34,433 nucleotides of DNA from Candidatus Nanopelagicales bacterium (GTDB taxonomy: Bacteria; Actinomycetota; Actinomycetes; S36-B12), in NCBI GenBank assembly GCA_018402075.1, contig JAGYJP010000011.1:1-34433 (forward strand), written 5' to 3'. Position 1 is the stretch's first letter; the number at the start of each line of letters is the position of its first letter. Below, one piece after another: positions 8,184 to 15,664 of the stretch. Made by a program: the position numbers and the translations under genes. Below the pieces are notes generated by a model. It ran no database searches, was not told where the DNA came from, and saw only the letters and a program-made list of their open reading frames with translations.

Positions 8184-8496
8184 TTTTCCCAAATCGCTTG
8201 GCAAGTTCGGGGTCGCGCTCTAAAAGTGCGTTCCATTCCTCGTCCCATTCACCGGCGTACTCCTCGAGTCCGTCGCCGAGACTGTCATCCATATCGCTGA
8301 ATTCGCTCAGGTAGTCAGCCATGTCTTCAGGTGAGGTTTGCTTAATTCGCCGTTTTGTTTCGGCGAGTAGCTCTCGTTCGAGGTGCTCGGCCAGCAGCTT
8401 TTCAATCAGACTGCCAGCCGTTTTCCCCTCAGCGCGGGCAACCTCCATGAGTTGGTCGCGCAGGGCGGAATCCACTTTTATGGTCGTCGGGCTCAT
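8170..8496 (-). CDS. mazE: MazE-type ribbon-helix-helix antitoxin
   Basis: A 108-residue acidic protein directly upstream of, and overlapping, the toxin gene. The N-terminus (SPTTIKVDSALRDQLMEVARAEGKTAGSLIEKLL) has the ribbon-helix-helix pattern: a short strand TTIKVD, then two helices. The C-terminal half is very acidic (DMADYLSEFSDMDDSLGDGLEEYAGEWDEEW) and would wrap the basic toxin. RHH antitoxins repress their own operon, and three GTATAC palindromes lie just upstream over the -10 box. Assignment as antitoxin rests on position, fold pattern and charge. Confidence 0.8.
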   Translation of the reverse strand: MSPTTIKVDSALRDQLMEVARAEGKTAGSLIEKLLAEHLERELLAETKRRIKQTSPEDMADYLSEFSDMDDSLGDGLEEYAGEWDEEWNALLERDPELAKRFGKNEDR

Positions 8497-8503
8497 GAGG
8501 TGG

Positions 8504-8535
8504 AGTATACCTATTGGTATACCGGTTGTATACCC
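8504..8535. promoter_or_regulatory. Operator-promoter of the toxin-antitoxin operon: three GTATAC palindromes over a TATACT -10 box
   Basis: GTATAC occurs at 8505-8510, 8517-8522 and 8528-8533, with starts 12 and 11 bp apart (about one helical turn each). The minus-strand -10 box TATACT (8504-8509) lies in the first palindrome and ends 7 nt before the antitoxin ATG. Regular palindromes on one helix face suit cooperative binding by RHH dimers. Confidence 0.7.
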
Positions 8536-8544
8536 GGCGGAAAT

Positions 8545-9399
8545 CTATAGGGGAATGGAATTCAAGATCTGCGCAACCCCGATGCCAGCCTCGGGGGCGG
8601 TCATCAGATTGGCGTGAGCGGCGACCTTGGGTGAGGCGCTGCCCATGGCAACACCGAGACCAGACCACTCCAGCATTTCAATGTCATTCCAACTGTCGCC
8701 GATGGCAATTGTTTTCGTTGGATCGACATTGCGGCGGGCACAGAGCTCCTGCAACATGCTGGCCTTGTTGGTGCCCTTGGGACCAACATCCATCCAGGCA
8801 ACATCGGCAATACCAAAAACAACCGAGTGGAAACCGAGTGACTGTGCAATCTCGGCAAAGCCTTTTGTCGTCTGGTTCTCACTGCGCACCACAAGTCGGA
8901 CAACAGGGTCTTTCATGAGATCTTCAATGGGCACCTGGCGAATGGTGAGCCCGAGGGGACCCGTGTCAAATAAATGGGTGGTCAGGAACTCACCGTGCAG
9001 ATCTTCAACGGCGAACACCGCGTCAGGTAAGAATTCCAGTAGTTTGTTCAGGGCATCGGTGGGGTCAAAAGTAATTGCCTCAATTGTTTTGCGAGTTTCC
9101 ACCATGGATAGAACACAACCATTGCTGGTCACCACCAGATCCTCGACACCGACAGCGCGGGCAATGGGAAATGTGGTGCTGCTGGAACGACCGGTGGCGA
9201 GTGTGACTCGGATACCAGCTTCCTGCACGCGTTCGACTGCATCTACAACAACTCCGGGCAGACTGCCCATGTGTTGCACCAGAGTGTCGTCAATATCAAG
9301 TGCAATGAGTTCTGGGCGCCAGTCAATGGGAAGTGGTTCGCCAAGTTGGTGCACAGGAACGGGTGATTCAGAACGACGGTCGCGCACGGTGAATGTCAT
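8545..9399 (-). CDS. Cof-type HAD-superfamily phosphatase
   Basis: A 284-residue Cof/HAD-IIB hydrolase, predicted to dephosphorylate a sugar phosphate or similar metabolite. ALDIDDTLV (residues 33-41) is motif I with the two aspartates, VTLATGRS is motif II, and the C-terminal part shows the motif III/IV pattern KGTNKASML then [13 protein letters not shown]2-type cap lies between motifs II and III. The first 30 residues ([22 protein letters not shown]) are an extra N-terminal stretch. Its ATG overlaps the serS stop (ATGA, 9396-9399), so it is translationally coupled to serS. The substrate is unknown. Confidence 0.85.
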   Translation of the reverse strand: MTFTVRDRRSESPVPVHQLGEPLPIDWRPELIALDIDDTLVQHMGSLPGVVVDAVERVQEAGIRVTLATGRSSSTTFPIARAVGVEDLVVTSNGCVLSMVETRKTIEAITFDPTDALNKLLEFLPDAVFAVEDLHGEFLTTHLFDTGPLGLTIRQVPIEDLMKDPVVRLVVRSENQTTKGFAEIAQSLGFHSVVFGIADVAWMDVGPKGTNKASMLQELCARRNVDPTKTIAIGDSWNDIEMLEWSGLGVAMGSASPKVAAHANLMTAPEAGIGVAQILNSIPL

Positions 9400-10709
9400 G
9401 AAGCACTCGGAGTTGTGAGTTGTGTTACGCCACCGAGGTAGGGGCGCAATGCTGCGGGAATGTTCACACTACCGTCGGCATTCTGGTGGTTCTCCAAAAT
9501 GGCAACAATGACTCGCGGCATGGCACACAGGGTTCCGTTGAGCGTTGCCAGAGGTCGTGTTCCGGAGTCATCGCGCATGCGAATTTTGAGCCGCCGGGAC
9601 TGGAATTCGGTGGTATTCGAAGTTGACGTCACTTCACGGAACTTACCCTGAGTGGGGATCCACGCCTCGATATCAAACTTGCGGGCTGCACTTGAGCCAA
9701 GATCGCCGGTGGCCACATCAATCACCCGGTACGGAATCTCCAGAGCATCGATAAAGTCTTTTTCCCACGAAAGAATTCGCTCATGTTCGGCTTCAGCTTC
9801 CGTTGGATCGCAATACACAAACATTTCGACCTTGTCGAATTGGTGTACGCGAATGATTCCCGTGGTGTCGCGACCAGATGCCCCGGCTTCGCGACGGAAG
9901 CAACTTGACCAACCGGCATAACGCAAAGGCAAATCCTTAGCCGGAATGATTTCATCTGAGTGGTATGCAGCGAGTGGAACTTCACTGGTCCCCACGAGAT
10001 ACATGTCATCAGATTCAATGCGGTACACATTCTCGGCCGCTTGGCCCAAGAACCCGGTGCCTTCCATTGCTTGGGGTAAAACAAGCGCTGGTGTGATCAT
10101 GGGAATAAAACCATTGGCCTGTGCTTGTGACATGGCGAGGTTGAGCAACGCGAACTCGAGCATTGCCCCCTGACCGGTCAGAAAATAAAAACGGGAGCCA
10201 GAAACTTTGGCGCCACGCTCGGTGTCGATTGCTTTGATCCCTTGACCAATGGTCAGATGGTCTTTGGGCTCGAAACCTTCAGCGGCAAAATCGCGCGGGG
10301 TTCCGACCTCCTCAAGAACAACAAAGTCATCTTCGCCACCGACAGGTGAACGCAGGTCGACCAGGTTGGATACCTGCAGCCACAGACTGTCGACTTCCTG
10401 GGATTTGGCATCTGCCTTCTGCTCAGCGGCCTTGACCTCGGCGGCCAGAGTGGTTGCTCTCTCCATCAGTTGGTCAACCTGCTGTTGCAACTCTGGGCTT
10501 GGGCTCTTTTTCAGTTGCCCCTGCAGCGGGCCGATTTCCTTACTCAGGATTTTCTGGGAGTTGCGGAGGTCATCGAAAATTTGTTGATCCTGGCGAGCGG
10601 CGATATCCGCGGCCACCAGTTGATCTACGAGAGCGGGATCCTCACCTCGGCGACGCTGGGAGTCACGAATGGTCTCGGGGTCGTTACGAAGGATTTGAGG
10701 GTCAATCAC
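9396..10709 (-). CDS. serS: Seryl-tRNA synthetase
   Basis: A 437-residue class II aminoacyl-tRNA synthetase that charges tRNA-Ser with serine. The N-terminus ([24 protein letters not shown]) is typical, followed by the long antiparallel coiled coil that binds the tRNA long arm (residues 30-110). The catalytic core holds [32 protein letters not shown] (motif 2 region), [26 protein letters not shown] and the motif 3 segment [20 protein letters not shown]. It starts at GTG 10707-10709, six nt after a TAGGTT -10 box and without a Shine-Dalgarno sequence. It heads a two-gene unit with the Cof-type phosphatase. Two tRNA-Ser genes lie elsewhere in the window. Confidence 0.97.
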   Translation of the reverse strand: MIDPQILRNDPETIRDSQRRRGEDPALVDQLVAADIAARQDQQIFDDLRNSQKILSKEIGPLQGQLKKSPSPELQQQVDQLMERATTLAAEVKAAEQKADAKSQEVDSLWLQVSNLVDLRSPVGGEDDFVVLEEVGTPRDFAAEGFEPKDHLTIGQGIKAIDTERGAKVSGSRFYFLTGQGAMLEFALLNLAMSQAQANGFIPMITPALVLPQAMEGTGFLGQAAENVYRIESDDMYLVGTSEVPLAAYHSDEIIPAKDLPLRYAGWSSCFRREAGASGRDTTGIIRVHQFDKVEMFVYCDPTEAEAEHERILSWEKDFIDALEIPYRVIDVATGDLGSSAARKFDIEAWIPTQGKFREVTSTSNTTEFQSRRLKIRMRDDSGTRPLATLNGTLCAMPRVIVAILENHQNADGSVNIPAALRPYLGGVTQLTTPSAS

Positions 10710-10715
10710 CCCCTA

Positions 10716-10721
10716 AACCTA
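10716..10721 (-). promoter_or_regulatory. -10 element (TAGGTT) of serS, leaderless-type
   Basis: Ends 6 nt before the GTG start of serS. It lies in a 6-bp inverted repeat, CCCTAA (10711-10716) and TTAGGG (10735-10740), of unknown meaning. Confidence 0.5.
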
Positions 10722-10748
10722 CCGCGGGCACCCCTTAGGGAATCCGGG

Positions 10749-10779
10749 TTGACACTCGTTCACAACCATGTGGCATAGT
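10749..10779 (+). promoter_or_regulatory. Promoter of the SET-domain gene (TTGACA / CATAGT)
   Basis: Consensus -35 TTGACA at 10749-10754 and a -10 CATAGT at 10774-10779, spacer 19 bp (slightly long). Transcription should start near 10786, giving a leader of about 50 nt. This is one of the few genes here with a real 5' untranslated region. Confidence 0.5.
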
Positions 10780-10789
10780 TTCCTGACTT

Positions 10790-10815
10790 TGCCTCCCATG
10801 ACCGATTGGGAGGCA
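10790..10815 (+). promoter_or_regulatory. Perfect 9-bp stem-loop in the 5' leader of the SET-domain gene
   Basis: TGCCTCCCA (10790-10798) and TGGGAGGCA (10807-10815) are exact inverted repeats around an 8-nt loop. The hairpin sits near the predicted 5' end of the transcript, and the Shine-Dalgarno AGAGGA begins 10 nt after it. It has no T-tract, so it is not a standard terminator; it may be an mRNA-stabilising stem or an operator. Confidence 0.6.
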
Positions 10816-10836
10816 TCCTGTGTGAGAGGACTTTCA

Positions 10837-11334
10837 TTGGACTACAACTGGTTGACACCAAAAGCTCAAGCCCGGCCCGCAGGGGAAAAAGGCTGGGGCT
10901 CGTTCGCCACTGAACGCATTTCCCAAGGTGAGACCGTGGCTGGATTCGGCGGCTGGGTTATTGACCGCGCAACCCTCGCGGGTATGAACGAGGACCGACA
11001 AGGTCGCTCAATTCAAATCGATCACGATCTGTATCTAGTGTCGAGCGACACCCCTGAACCCGGCGACATGCTGAACCACTCCTGTGAACCCAATTGCGGA
11101 CTCGTTGGCTCCCAAGTGATCGTTGCTATGCGCGATATTGAAGTGGGTGAGGAACTCTCATTTGATTACGCAATGTGCGATGCATCTGATTACGATGAAT
11201 TTACCTGCCTGTGCGAACAGTCCGCATGTCGTGGAGTGGTGACCGGCATGGATTGGCGCAAACCCGAACTCCAAGTGAGGTATGCCGGTTACTTCTCGCC
11301 TTACTTGATTCGCCGGATTGCAGCGCTCGTCTAA
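10837..11334 (+). CDS. SET-domain protein (putative protein lysine methyltransferase)
   Basis: A 165-residue protein that is nearly all SET domain, the S-adenosylmethionine-dependent lysine methyltransferase fold. It shows GEKGWGSFATERISQGETV (residues 16-34), the pseudoknot motif LNHSCEPNC (79-87), GEELSFDYAM (104-113) with the catalytic Tyr111, and a post-SET cysteine cluster CLCEQSAC (Cys124, 126, 131), which with the Cys of NHSC could bind zinc. The frame is open from 10768, but TTG 10837 has AGAGGA at 10825-10830 with a 6-nt spacer, and the protein similarity begins just after it. The protein target is unknown. It abuts the convergent oxidoreductase gene with no spacer. Confidence 0.85.
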   Translation: MDYNWLTPKAQARPAGEKGWGSFATERISQGETVAGFGGWVIDRATLAGMNEDRQGRSIQIDHDLYLVSSDTPEPGDMLNHSCEPNCGLVGSQVIVAMRDIEVGEELSFDYAMCDASDYDEFTCLCEQSACRGVVTGMDWRKPELQVRYAGYFSPYLIRRIAALV

Positions 11335-12309
11335 CTAGCGCACCTGAAGAAGAATCTTTCCGGTGACTTCGCCGTTCTCAATGAGTTGTTGAGCGGCGGG
11401 TGCTTGTTGAATTGGCATGACGCGATCAATGACCTGCTTCACCGTGCCACTTGTGATCCAGGGCCACACAATTTTTTCCACCTCACGACAAATTGCGGAC
11501 TTCTCCTGATCTGTGCGTGCGCGTAAAGATGTGGTGGAGATGGTGACGTTTTTGCGCAAGGCTTGGGCAATATTGAACTCGACGGTGGTGCCACCCTGCA
11601 TCCCAATAATCACCATGCGGCCATTGCGCTTGAGGGCATCAATATTGCGTTCCAGGTAACTGGCACCCATGTTGTCCAGAATGGTGTCGACCCCACCGAA
11701 GGCACCATTGATTTTCTCGACAAAGTCTTCGTCTTTGTAATTGATCAACAGGTCGGCACCCAGTGATGCGCACGTGTTGAGTTTGGCTTGACTGCCAGCG
11801 GTCACGGCCACCTTGGCACCCATTGCCTTGGCCACCTGAATGGCCATGGTGCCCACCCCTGAACCACCACCGTGAATCAAAACTGATTCACCTTCACGCA
11901 AGTTCAGGACATTCTTGAGATTGCTCCACACCGTGCAGGCAACCTCGGGTAAGCCAGCGGCATTGAGCAGGCTCACGCCCTCGGGAACACTCATGACCTG
12001 ACCCACGGGAACCGCCACCTTCTGGGCGTATCCGCCGCCGGCAAGCAGGGCCGTGACCGGTTGACCAATGCGATCCATGGTGAGCGCGGCCCCCACACTC
12101 ACGATTGTGCCGGAGCACTCGAGCCCCAAGGTGTCGGTGACCCCGGGCGGGGGCGGGTATTTGCCCTCGCGCTGCAAAATATCGGCCCGGTTCACAGCGG
12201 TCGCGGTGACATCGATAATCACTTCACCGGGTGCGGGGTGCGGATCGGCAACCTTGGACCACTCGAGAGTGTCCGGACCGCCATATTCCTTCTGGGTGAT
12301 TGCATGCAT
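11335..12309 (-). CDS. NAD(P)H:quinone oxidoreductase, zinc-independent MDR family
   Basis: A 324-residue medium-chain dehydrogenase/reductase of the quinone oxidoreductase (Qor / PIG3) group. It shows TATAVNRADILQREGKYPPPPGVTDTLGLECSG, typical of this branch, and the nucleotide-binding VLIHGGGSGVGTMAIQVAKAMGAKV. The zinc-binding cysteines of alcohol dehydrogenases are absent. It would reduce quinones or other electrophiles with NADPH. The start ATG (12307-12309) has AAGGAAAGGA upstream; the 22 extra codons of the longer frame have no family similarity. It lies 25 bp after the potassium-channel gene and may be co-transcribed. Confidence 0.88.
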   Translation of the reverse strand: MHAITQKEYGGPDTLEWSKVADPHPAPGEVIIDVTATAVNRADILQREGKYPPPPGVTDTLGLECSGTIVSVGAALTMDRIGQPVTALLAGGGYAQKVAVPVGQVMSVPEGVSLLNAAGLPEVACTVWSNLKNVLNLREGESVLIHGGGSGVGTMAIQVAKAMGAKVAVTAGSQAKLNTCASLGADLLINYKDEDFVEKINGAFGGVDTILDNMGASYLERNIDALKRNGRMVIIGMQGGTTVEFNIAQALRKNVTISTTSLRARTDQEKSAICREVEKIVWPWITSGTVKQVIDRVMPIQQAPAAQQLIENGEVTGKILLQVR

Positions 12310-12334
12310 GGCTAATCCTTTCCTTGTAGTCGCT

Positions 12335-13465
12335 CTATTGCTTTTTCTGCGGTTGCTCGGGCTGGTCGTCCTCACGGTTGTACTTGATCACCACGAGGTG
12401 GTCACCGCGTTCGAGTATTCGAATGCTCTCCGAATAGAACCGATGCGTGACACCATTGCGAATCACCGCCAACACGATCTGTCCATTGACATCGAGTTCG
12501 TTCGGCGACAGACCAAGTTCATCTTTATTGATTTCACGTTCGGTCACTTCAAGGCCACGCGATGAATCCAGAAGATCTTCCATGAGCGCACCGGCCTCAG
12601 AGCTAATGACGGAGAGGCCCATGAGACGCCCCGCAGATTCCGCGGTCGGAATAACGCTGTTTGCACCAGATTGACGCAAAATATCCGCGTTCTGAGATTC
12701 ACGCACCGCCGCAATAATTCGGCACTCAGGTCGCGCCAACCGGCGCGCGGTCAACGTGACCAGCACACTCGTGTCATCTTCGTCGGTAGCAATAATGATT
12801 TGACCGGCTTTCTCAATGGAAACATCTCGCAGCACTTCTTCACTTCGAGCGTCACCGTTGATGGCAATCAGGCCATCGCGCGTTGCCTGTTCACATGATT
12901 CGTGGTCAGGGGAAACAACAATAATGGTGTTTTTGTCGTAGCCCGCATCGACGAGGGCGCGTCCGGCGCTGCGACCCTTCACTCCGTACCCAATGATAAT
13001 GGTGTGATTCTGCACGTGCTTCCTCCAATTTCGGGAGCGAATTTCATTACGAGTCTTGCGGGTCAACACTTCAATGGTTGTGCCGATCAGAACAATCAGG
13101 AAGAGAAAGCGCAACGGGGTAATCACCAAAATATTGACAAGTCGCGATGACTCACACACCGGAACAATGTCACCGTAACCGGTGGTCGAGAGCGACACGG
13201 TCGCGTAATAGAAGGCGTCGATCCACGAAATGGGTCCATCCATGCCGGCATCGCGATAACAATCCTGCTCCACGAACACAATGGTGGCGGTCAGAAGCAG
13301 GGCGAAAACGGCAACGCCGATTCTGACCGTGATGTTGGTGAAAGGGCTCATGCGACGCCCAGCGAACATCAGGGTCCGTTGAATCCCGATCCCAGATTGG
13401 TCGTCTGTGAGTTGATCGTCGGACGGGCGACGGCGTCTACTAGAACTAGGCCGGTTACTGGGCAT
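12335..13465 (-). CDS. Two-TM potassium channel with TrkA-N (RCK) domain
   Basis: A 376-residue ligand-gated potassium channel of the MthK/Kch type. Residues 1-40 are a basic cytoplasmic tail; TM1 is about 45-66; the pore helix and selectivity filter are ATVSLSTTGYGD (filter TTGYGD, residues 94-99); TM2 is about 107-130 (RLVNILVITPLRFLFLIVLIGTTIEV). The RCK_N Rossmann domain begins TIIIGYGVKGRSAG near residue 155 and includes INGDARSEEVLRDVSIEKAG; an RCK_C domain ends the protein (LERGDHLVVIKYNRE). All key filter residues are present. It is probably gated by a cytoplasmic ligand such as calcium, a nucleotide or c-di-AMP, but the sequence does not say which. Confidence 0.92.
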   Translation of the reverse strand: MPSNRPSSSRRRRPSDDQLTDDQSGIGIQRTLMFAGRRMSPFTNITVRIGVAVFALLLTATIVFVEQDCYRDAGMDGPISWIDAFYYATVSLSTTGYGDIVPVCESSRLVNILVITPLRFLFLIVLIGTTIEVLTRKTRNEIRSRNWRKHVQNHTIIIGYGVKGRSAGRALVDAGYDKNTIIVVSPDHESCEQATRDGLIAINGDARSEEVLRDVSIEKAGQIIIATDEDDTSVLVTLTARRLARPECRIIAAVRESQNADILRQSGANSVIPTAESAGRLMGLSVISSEAGALMEDLLDSSRGLEVTEREINKDELGLSPNELDVNGQIVLAVIRNGVTHRFYSESIRILERGDHLVVIKYNREDDQPEQPQKKQ

Positions 13466-13549
13466 ACTCTCGAACCATCAAGATTCCAACAACTCCAATA
13501 TGTAGCATCATCGATCTCCCAGACAATCATGCCAGCCCGGCTCGTTAAA

Positions 13550-14782
13550 TCATGTACCTGTCACGCTGATCGTCGGAACAACATCGCCTAGAGCCCCGGA
13601 TCCGGGGGGAATGACCGCAAAATCGGTGGCCTGCGCCCAACCGGCCAAACCTGCGGGCCCGTGACTGACCAAAGGCGTGGCGGTGCGACCCGCTGCGGTG
13701 ACCTGCACCATTACCGGCACGATCGCGGAGTCTTCGGCATAGTCCGGAAGGGGTGCTTCATCTATTAGGACAGCGGTCGATGCACTTTCCTGCCATTTCT
13801 CCCCGCGCAGTCCAGCAATGAGAGGTGGGGCAACGGTGAGTAATGCGGCCAGAGCATTGCGTGGGTCACCTGGAAGGCCCAGGAGTAACCGACCATCCGG
13901 TAAACGTGCCAATAACACTTGAGCACCGGGAGTCATGGTGACACCATCGATTAACCAGTGAGCGGCGAGGTCTCGCAAAACATTGCGCAGAAGATTGTTT
14001 CCGCCGGGAGCTGTAGAACCGGTGGTAATAATCAGATCCGCTGTCGAATCATCGATCTCTTGCAATAAAAGATCGCGCGTCTCCGGGGCGCGCACGGGTG
14101 GATTGCCGCGTGCTCCGAGTGCACCGACAAATGCCGGGATGGTTAAGCCAAGTGAGTCACGAACCCGGCCGCCGCGCGGAACACCACGATCTAACAGTGA
14201 AGCACCAATGACCAGTGTGGAAACAACGGGTGGGCGACAAATAGTGACTTGGTCGTAACCGGCTGCAGCAGCGAGGGAGATAACCTGCGGAGTGATCAAC
14301 GTGTCACCGGGAATCAACTCACGACCGGCCGAAGCAATCGCGGCCTGGCGGATAATTCCCGAACCGAAATCAGGGCGAGCGTTTTCATCGGGGGTGCCGT
14401 TCAGTGGATCGCGCGCAATGAGAGTGGCAATGTCGGCGTCAGTCTCAATAACAGATTGGCCGACTGCGAGAACGGCATCCGTGTGCGGGGGTATTGGTTC
14501 GAGTGCGCGCACCTTCACGGCGTAATGCGGTGATAGGGCGACATCGGGAGCCAACTCGGTCACGACCCACGGACCACCGGCACACACGGCGAAGCCATCG
14601 AATTCGGCTACATCGGAACTGGGTTCATCCACCAAACTAAGGAGTGGCTCACCGAGCAATGAACCGTTGGCTTCGTCGAGTCGAGCTCGAGCAAAAGGTA
14701 ATGGTCGACCGGCCGAATACGCCACATGACGAGCTTGTGACCAACCAAGTAGACCATCGAGACCGAGTGCCGAGTCGTTCAC
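13550..14782 (-). CDS. MoeA-like protein lacking the canonical motifs
   Basis: A 410-residue homologue of molybdopterin molybdenumtransferase MoeA. The order of segments is that of MoeA: EFDGFAV (for the usual MDGYA), an inserted beta domain, PPVVSTLVIGASLL (for RPRVAILSTGDEL), GRVRDSLGLTIPAFVGALG (for G-x-I-x-D-S-N), LIITTGSTAPGGNNLL (for TGG-x-S-x-G-x-x-D), and LPDGRLLLGLPGDPRNALAAL (for GLPGNPVS). Several motifs that bind metal and adenylyl-molybdopterin are altered, most clearly the GxSxGxxD loop. It may have lost catalysis or use another substrate. No other molybdenum-cofactor gene is in the window. It starts at GTG 14780-14782, eight nt after GGGAGG. Confidence 0.7.
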   Translation of the reverse strand: MNDSALGLDGLLGWSQARHVAYSAGRPLPFARARLDEANGSLLGEPLLSLVDEPSSDVAEFDGFAVCAGGPWVVTELAPDVALSPHYAVKVRALEPIPPHTDAVLAVGQSVIETDADIATLIARDPLNGTPDENARPDFGSGIIRQAAIASAGRELIPGDTLITPQVISLAAAAGYDQVTICRPPVVSTLVIGASLLDRGVPRGGRVRDSLGLTIPAFVGALGARGNPPVRAPETRDLLLQEIDDSTADLIITTGSTAPGGNNLLRNVLRDLAAHWLIDGVTMTPGAQVLLARLPDGRLLLGLPGDPRNALAALLTVAPPLIAGLRGEKWQESASTAVLIDEAPLPDYAEDSAIVPVMVQVTAAGRTATPLVSHGPAGLAGWAQATDFAVIPPGSGALGDVVPTISVTGT

Positions 14783-14788
14783 AATCTC

Positions 14789-14827
14789 GTCCTCCCCGCT
14801 CGTCCTCCCCGCTCATCCTCGACGCTC
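14789..14827. repeat. 13-bp tandem repeat over the MoeA-like ribosome binding site
   Basis: GTCCTCCCCGCTC occurs at 14789-14801 and 14802-14814, with a diverged third copy at 14815-14827. On the minus strand each exact unit carries GGGGAGG, so the Shine-Dalgarno sequence is duplicated. The copy nearest the GTG is correctly spaced. Confidence 0.75.
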
Positions 14828-15153
14828 GACCTCACGTCGCCCCGACGCCCGAATGACTACACGGTAGCGTCTTGAAGCTCGCGCGATCCCTCAATTTCAG
14901 GCAGAGCCATTGTTTCCTGACCGTTGGTCCCGAGCGTAGTGGTTGAGGGACGTGGACGAGGTGCACGGCGAGCCGCTTGGATTCTGGAATGCTCAACATG
15001 AGCCAAGAGTCTCTCAGCCAAATCGTGCGCGATTTCCGAAGTCGCTGTTCGTGTCAGGAGAGACGGAGTGCTGCGGTTTTACCGTGCGGCTGACTCCGAC
15101 CCGGGTGTCACTGGCCTTCGGATATTGGTGCGGCTTCCACTTACCCGATGATT

Positions 15154-15159
15154 TATCCT
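15154..15159 (+). promoter_or_regulatory. -10 element (TATCCT), leaderless-type
   Basis: Ends 6 nt before the thioredoxin ATG at 15166, with no Shine-Dalgarno sequence between. It favours 15166 over the upstream ATG at 15148. Confidence 0.5.
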
Positions 15160-15165
15160 CGGAAT

Positions 15166-15591
15166 ATGGTCACAGAGTCCCGAGTCACACCTTGCCCCTC
15201 CTGTGGAACCAAGAACAGGGTTCCGGCTTCCAGCAAAGGTACCCCGCAGTGCGCATCATGTAAAAAGCCACTTCCCTGGATCACCGATGCCACCGATGCC
15301 TCCCTGTCTGGGGCGCTAGACACACAGAAACTGGTACTTATTGATCTTTGGGCCCCTTGGTGCGGCCCCTGCCGCATGGTGGCACCCGTTCTTGAGAAAT
15401 TAGCCACTCGATATGCAGGGTCGCTCAAAGTGGTCAAAATCAACGTAGATGACAATCCACGTTCGGCAGCACAATATGACGCTCGCTCGATTCCCACACT
15501 TGTCATGGTGAGAGATGGAAAAGAAGTTGATCGAGTTATTGGTGCGCATCCAGAACCGGCGCTGGTTGCAAAAATAGATCCCCTCCTCTAA
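15166..15591 (+). CDS. Thioredoxin with N-terminal zinc ribbon (thioredoxin 2 type)
   Basis: A 141-residue thioredoxin of the Trx2 (TrxC) layout. The N-terminus has two CxxC pairs, CPSCGTK (about residues 10-16) and CASCKKPLPW (about 29-38), which would form a redox-responsive zinc site. The thioredoxin fold follows, with LIDLWAPWCGPCRMVAP carrying the active-site WCGPC, then VDDNPRSAAQYDARSIPTLVMVRDG with the cis-Pro. It reduces protein disulfides in the cytoplasm; Trx2 enzymes are often linked to oxidative stress. It has its own leaderless promoter and is followed by lhgO in the same direction. Confidence 0.93.
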   Translation: MVTESRVTPCPSCGTKNRVPASSKGTPQCASCKKPLPWITDATDASLSGALDTQKLVLIDLWAPWCGPCRMVAPVLEKLATRYAGSLKVVKINVDDNPRSAAQYDARSIPTLVMVRDGKEVDRVIGAHPEPALVAKIDPLL

Positions 15592-15652
15592 GCCCTTTTC
15601 CGCCCCTCGCTGCAGTAGTAGTGAATGCGGTCCATTGTGATTCGGACGACTA

Positions 15653-15658
15653 TAGGCT
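15653..15658 (+). promoter_or_regulatory. -10 element (TAGGCT) of lhgO, leaderless-type
   Basis: Part of TATAGGCT; ends 6 nt before the GTG at 15665. TAGGCT also precedes the flippase gene and the tRNA-Ser(GCU) gene, so it looks like a favoured -10 in this genome. Confidence 0.5.
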
Positions 15659-15664
15659 CCCCTT

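Larger units (their letters stand above)
14783..15165. other. 383-bp region with no recognised gene
   Basis: It lies between the divergent MoeA-like and thioredoxin genes. It holds a 13-bp tandem repeat over the MoeA-like ribosome binding site and the thioredoxin -10 box. On the minus strand a 54-codon frame (14857-15021, TTG start) could encode a small protein ending in MALPEIEGSRELQDATV. Its composition looks coding, but there is no good start codon or ribosome binding site, so it may be a decayed gene. The plus-strand frames look like noise. Confidence 0.5.

Noticed and set aside
8505..8533. CRISPR-like short repeats
   Set aside because: Only three 6-bp palindromes at helical-turn spacing; this fits an operator. 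No CRISPR array or cas gene occurs in the window.
8627..9418. 263-codon plus-strand frame antisense to the Cof-type phosphatase
   Set aside because: Ser/Thr/Arg-rich shadow of a real gene with clear HAD motifs on the other strand.
14943..15263. 106-codon plus-strand frame before the thioredoxin gene
   Set aside because: The sequence has no protein-like pattern and runs out of frame over the thioredoxin zinc ribbon.
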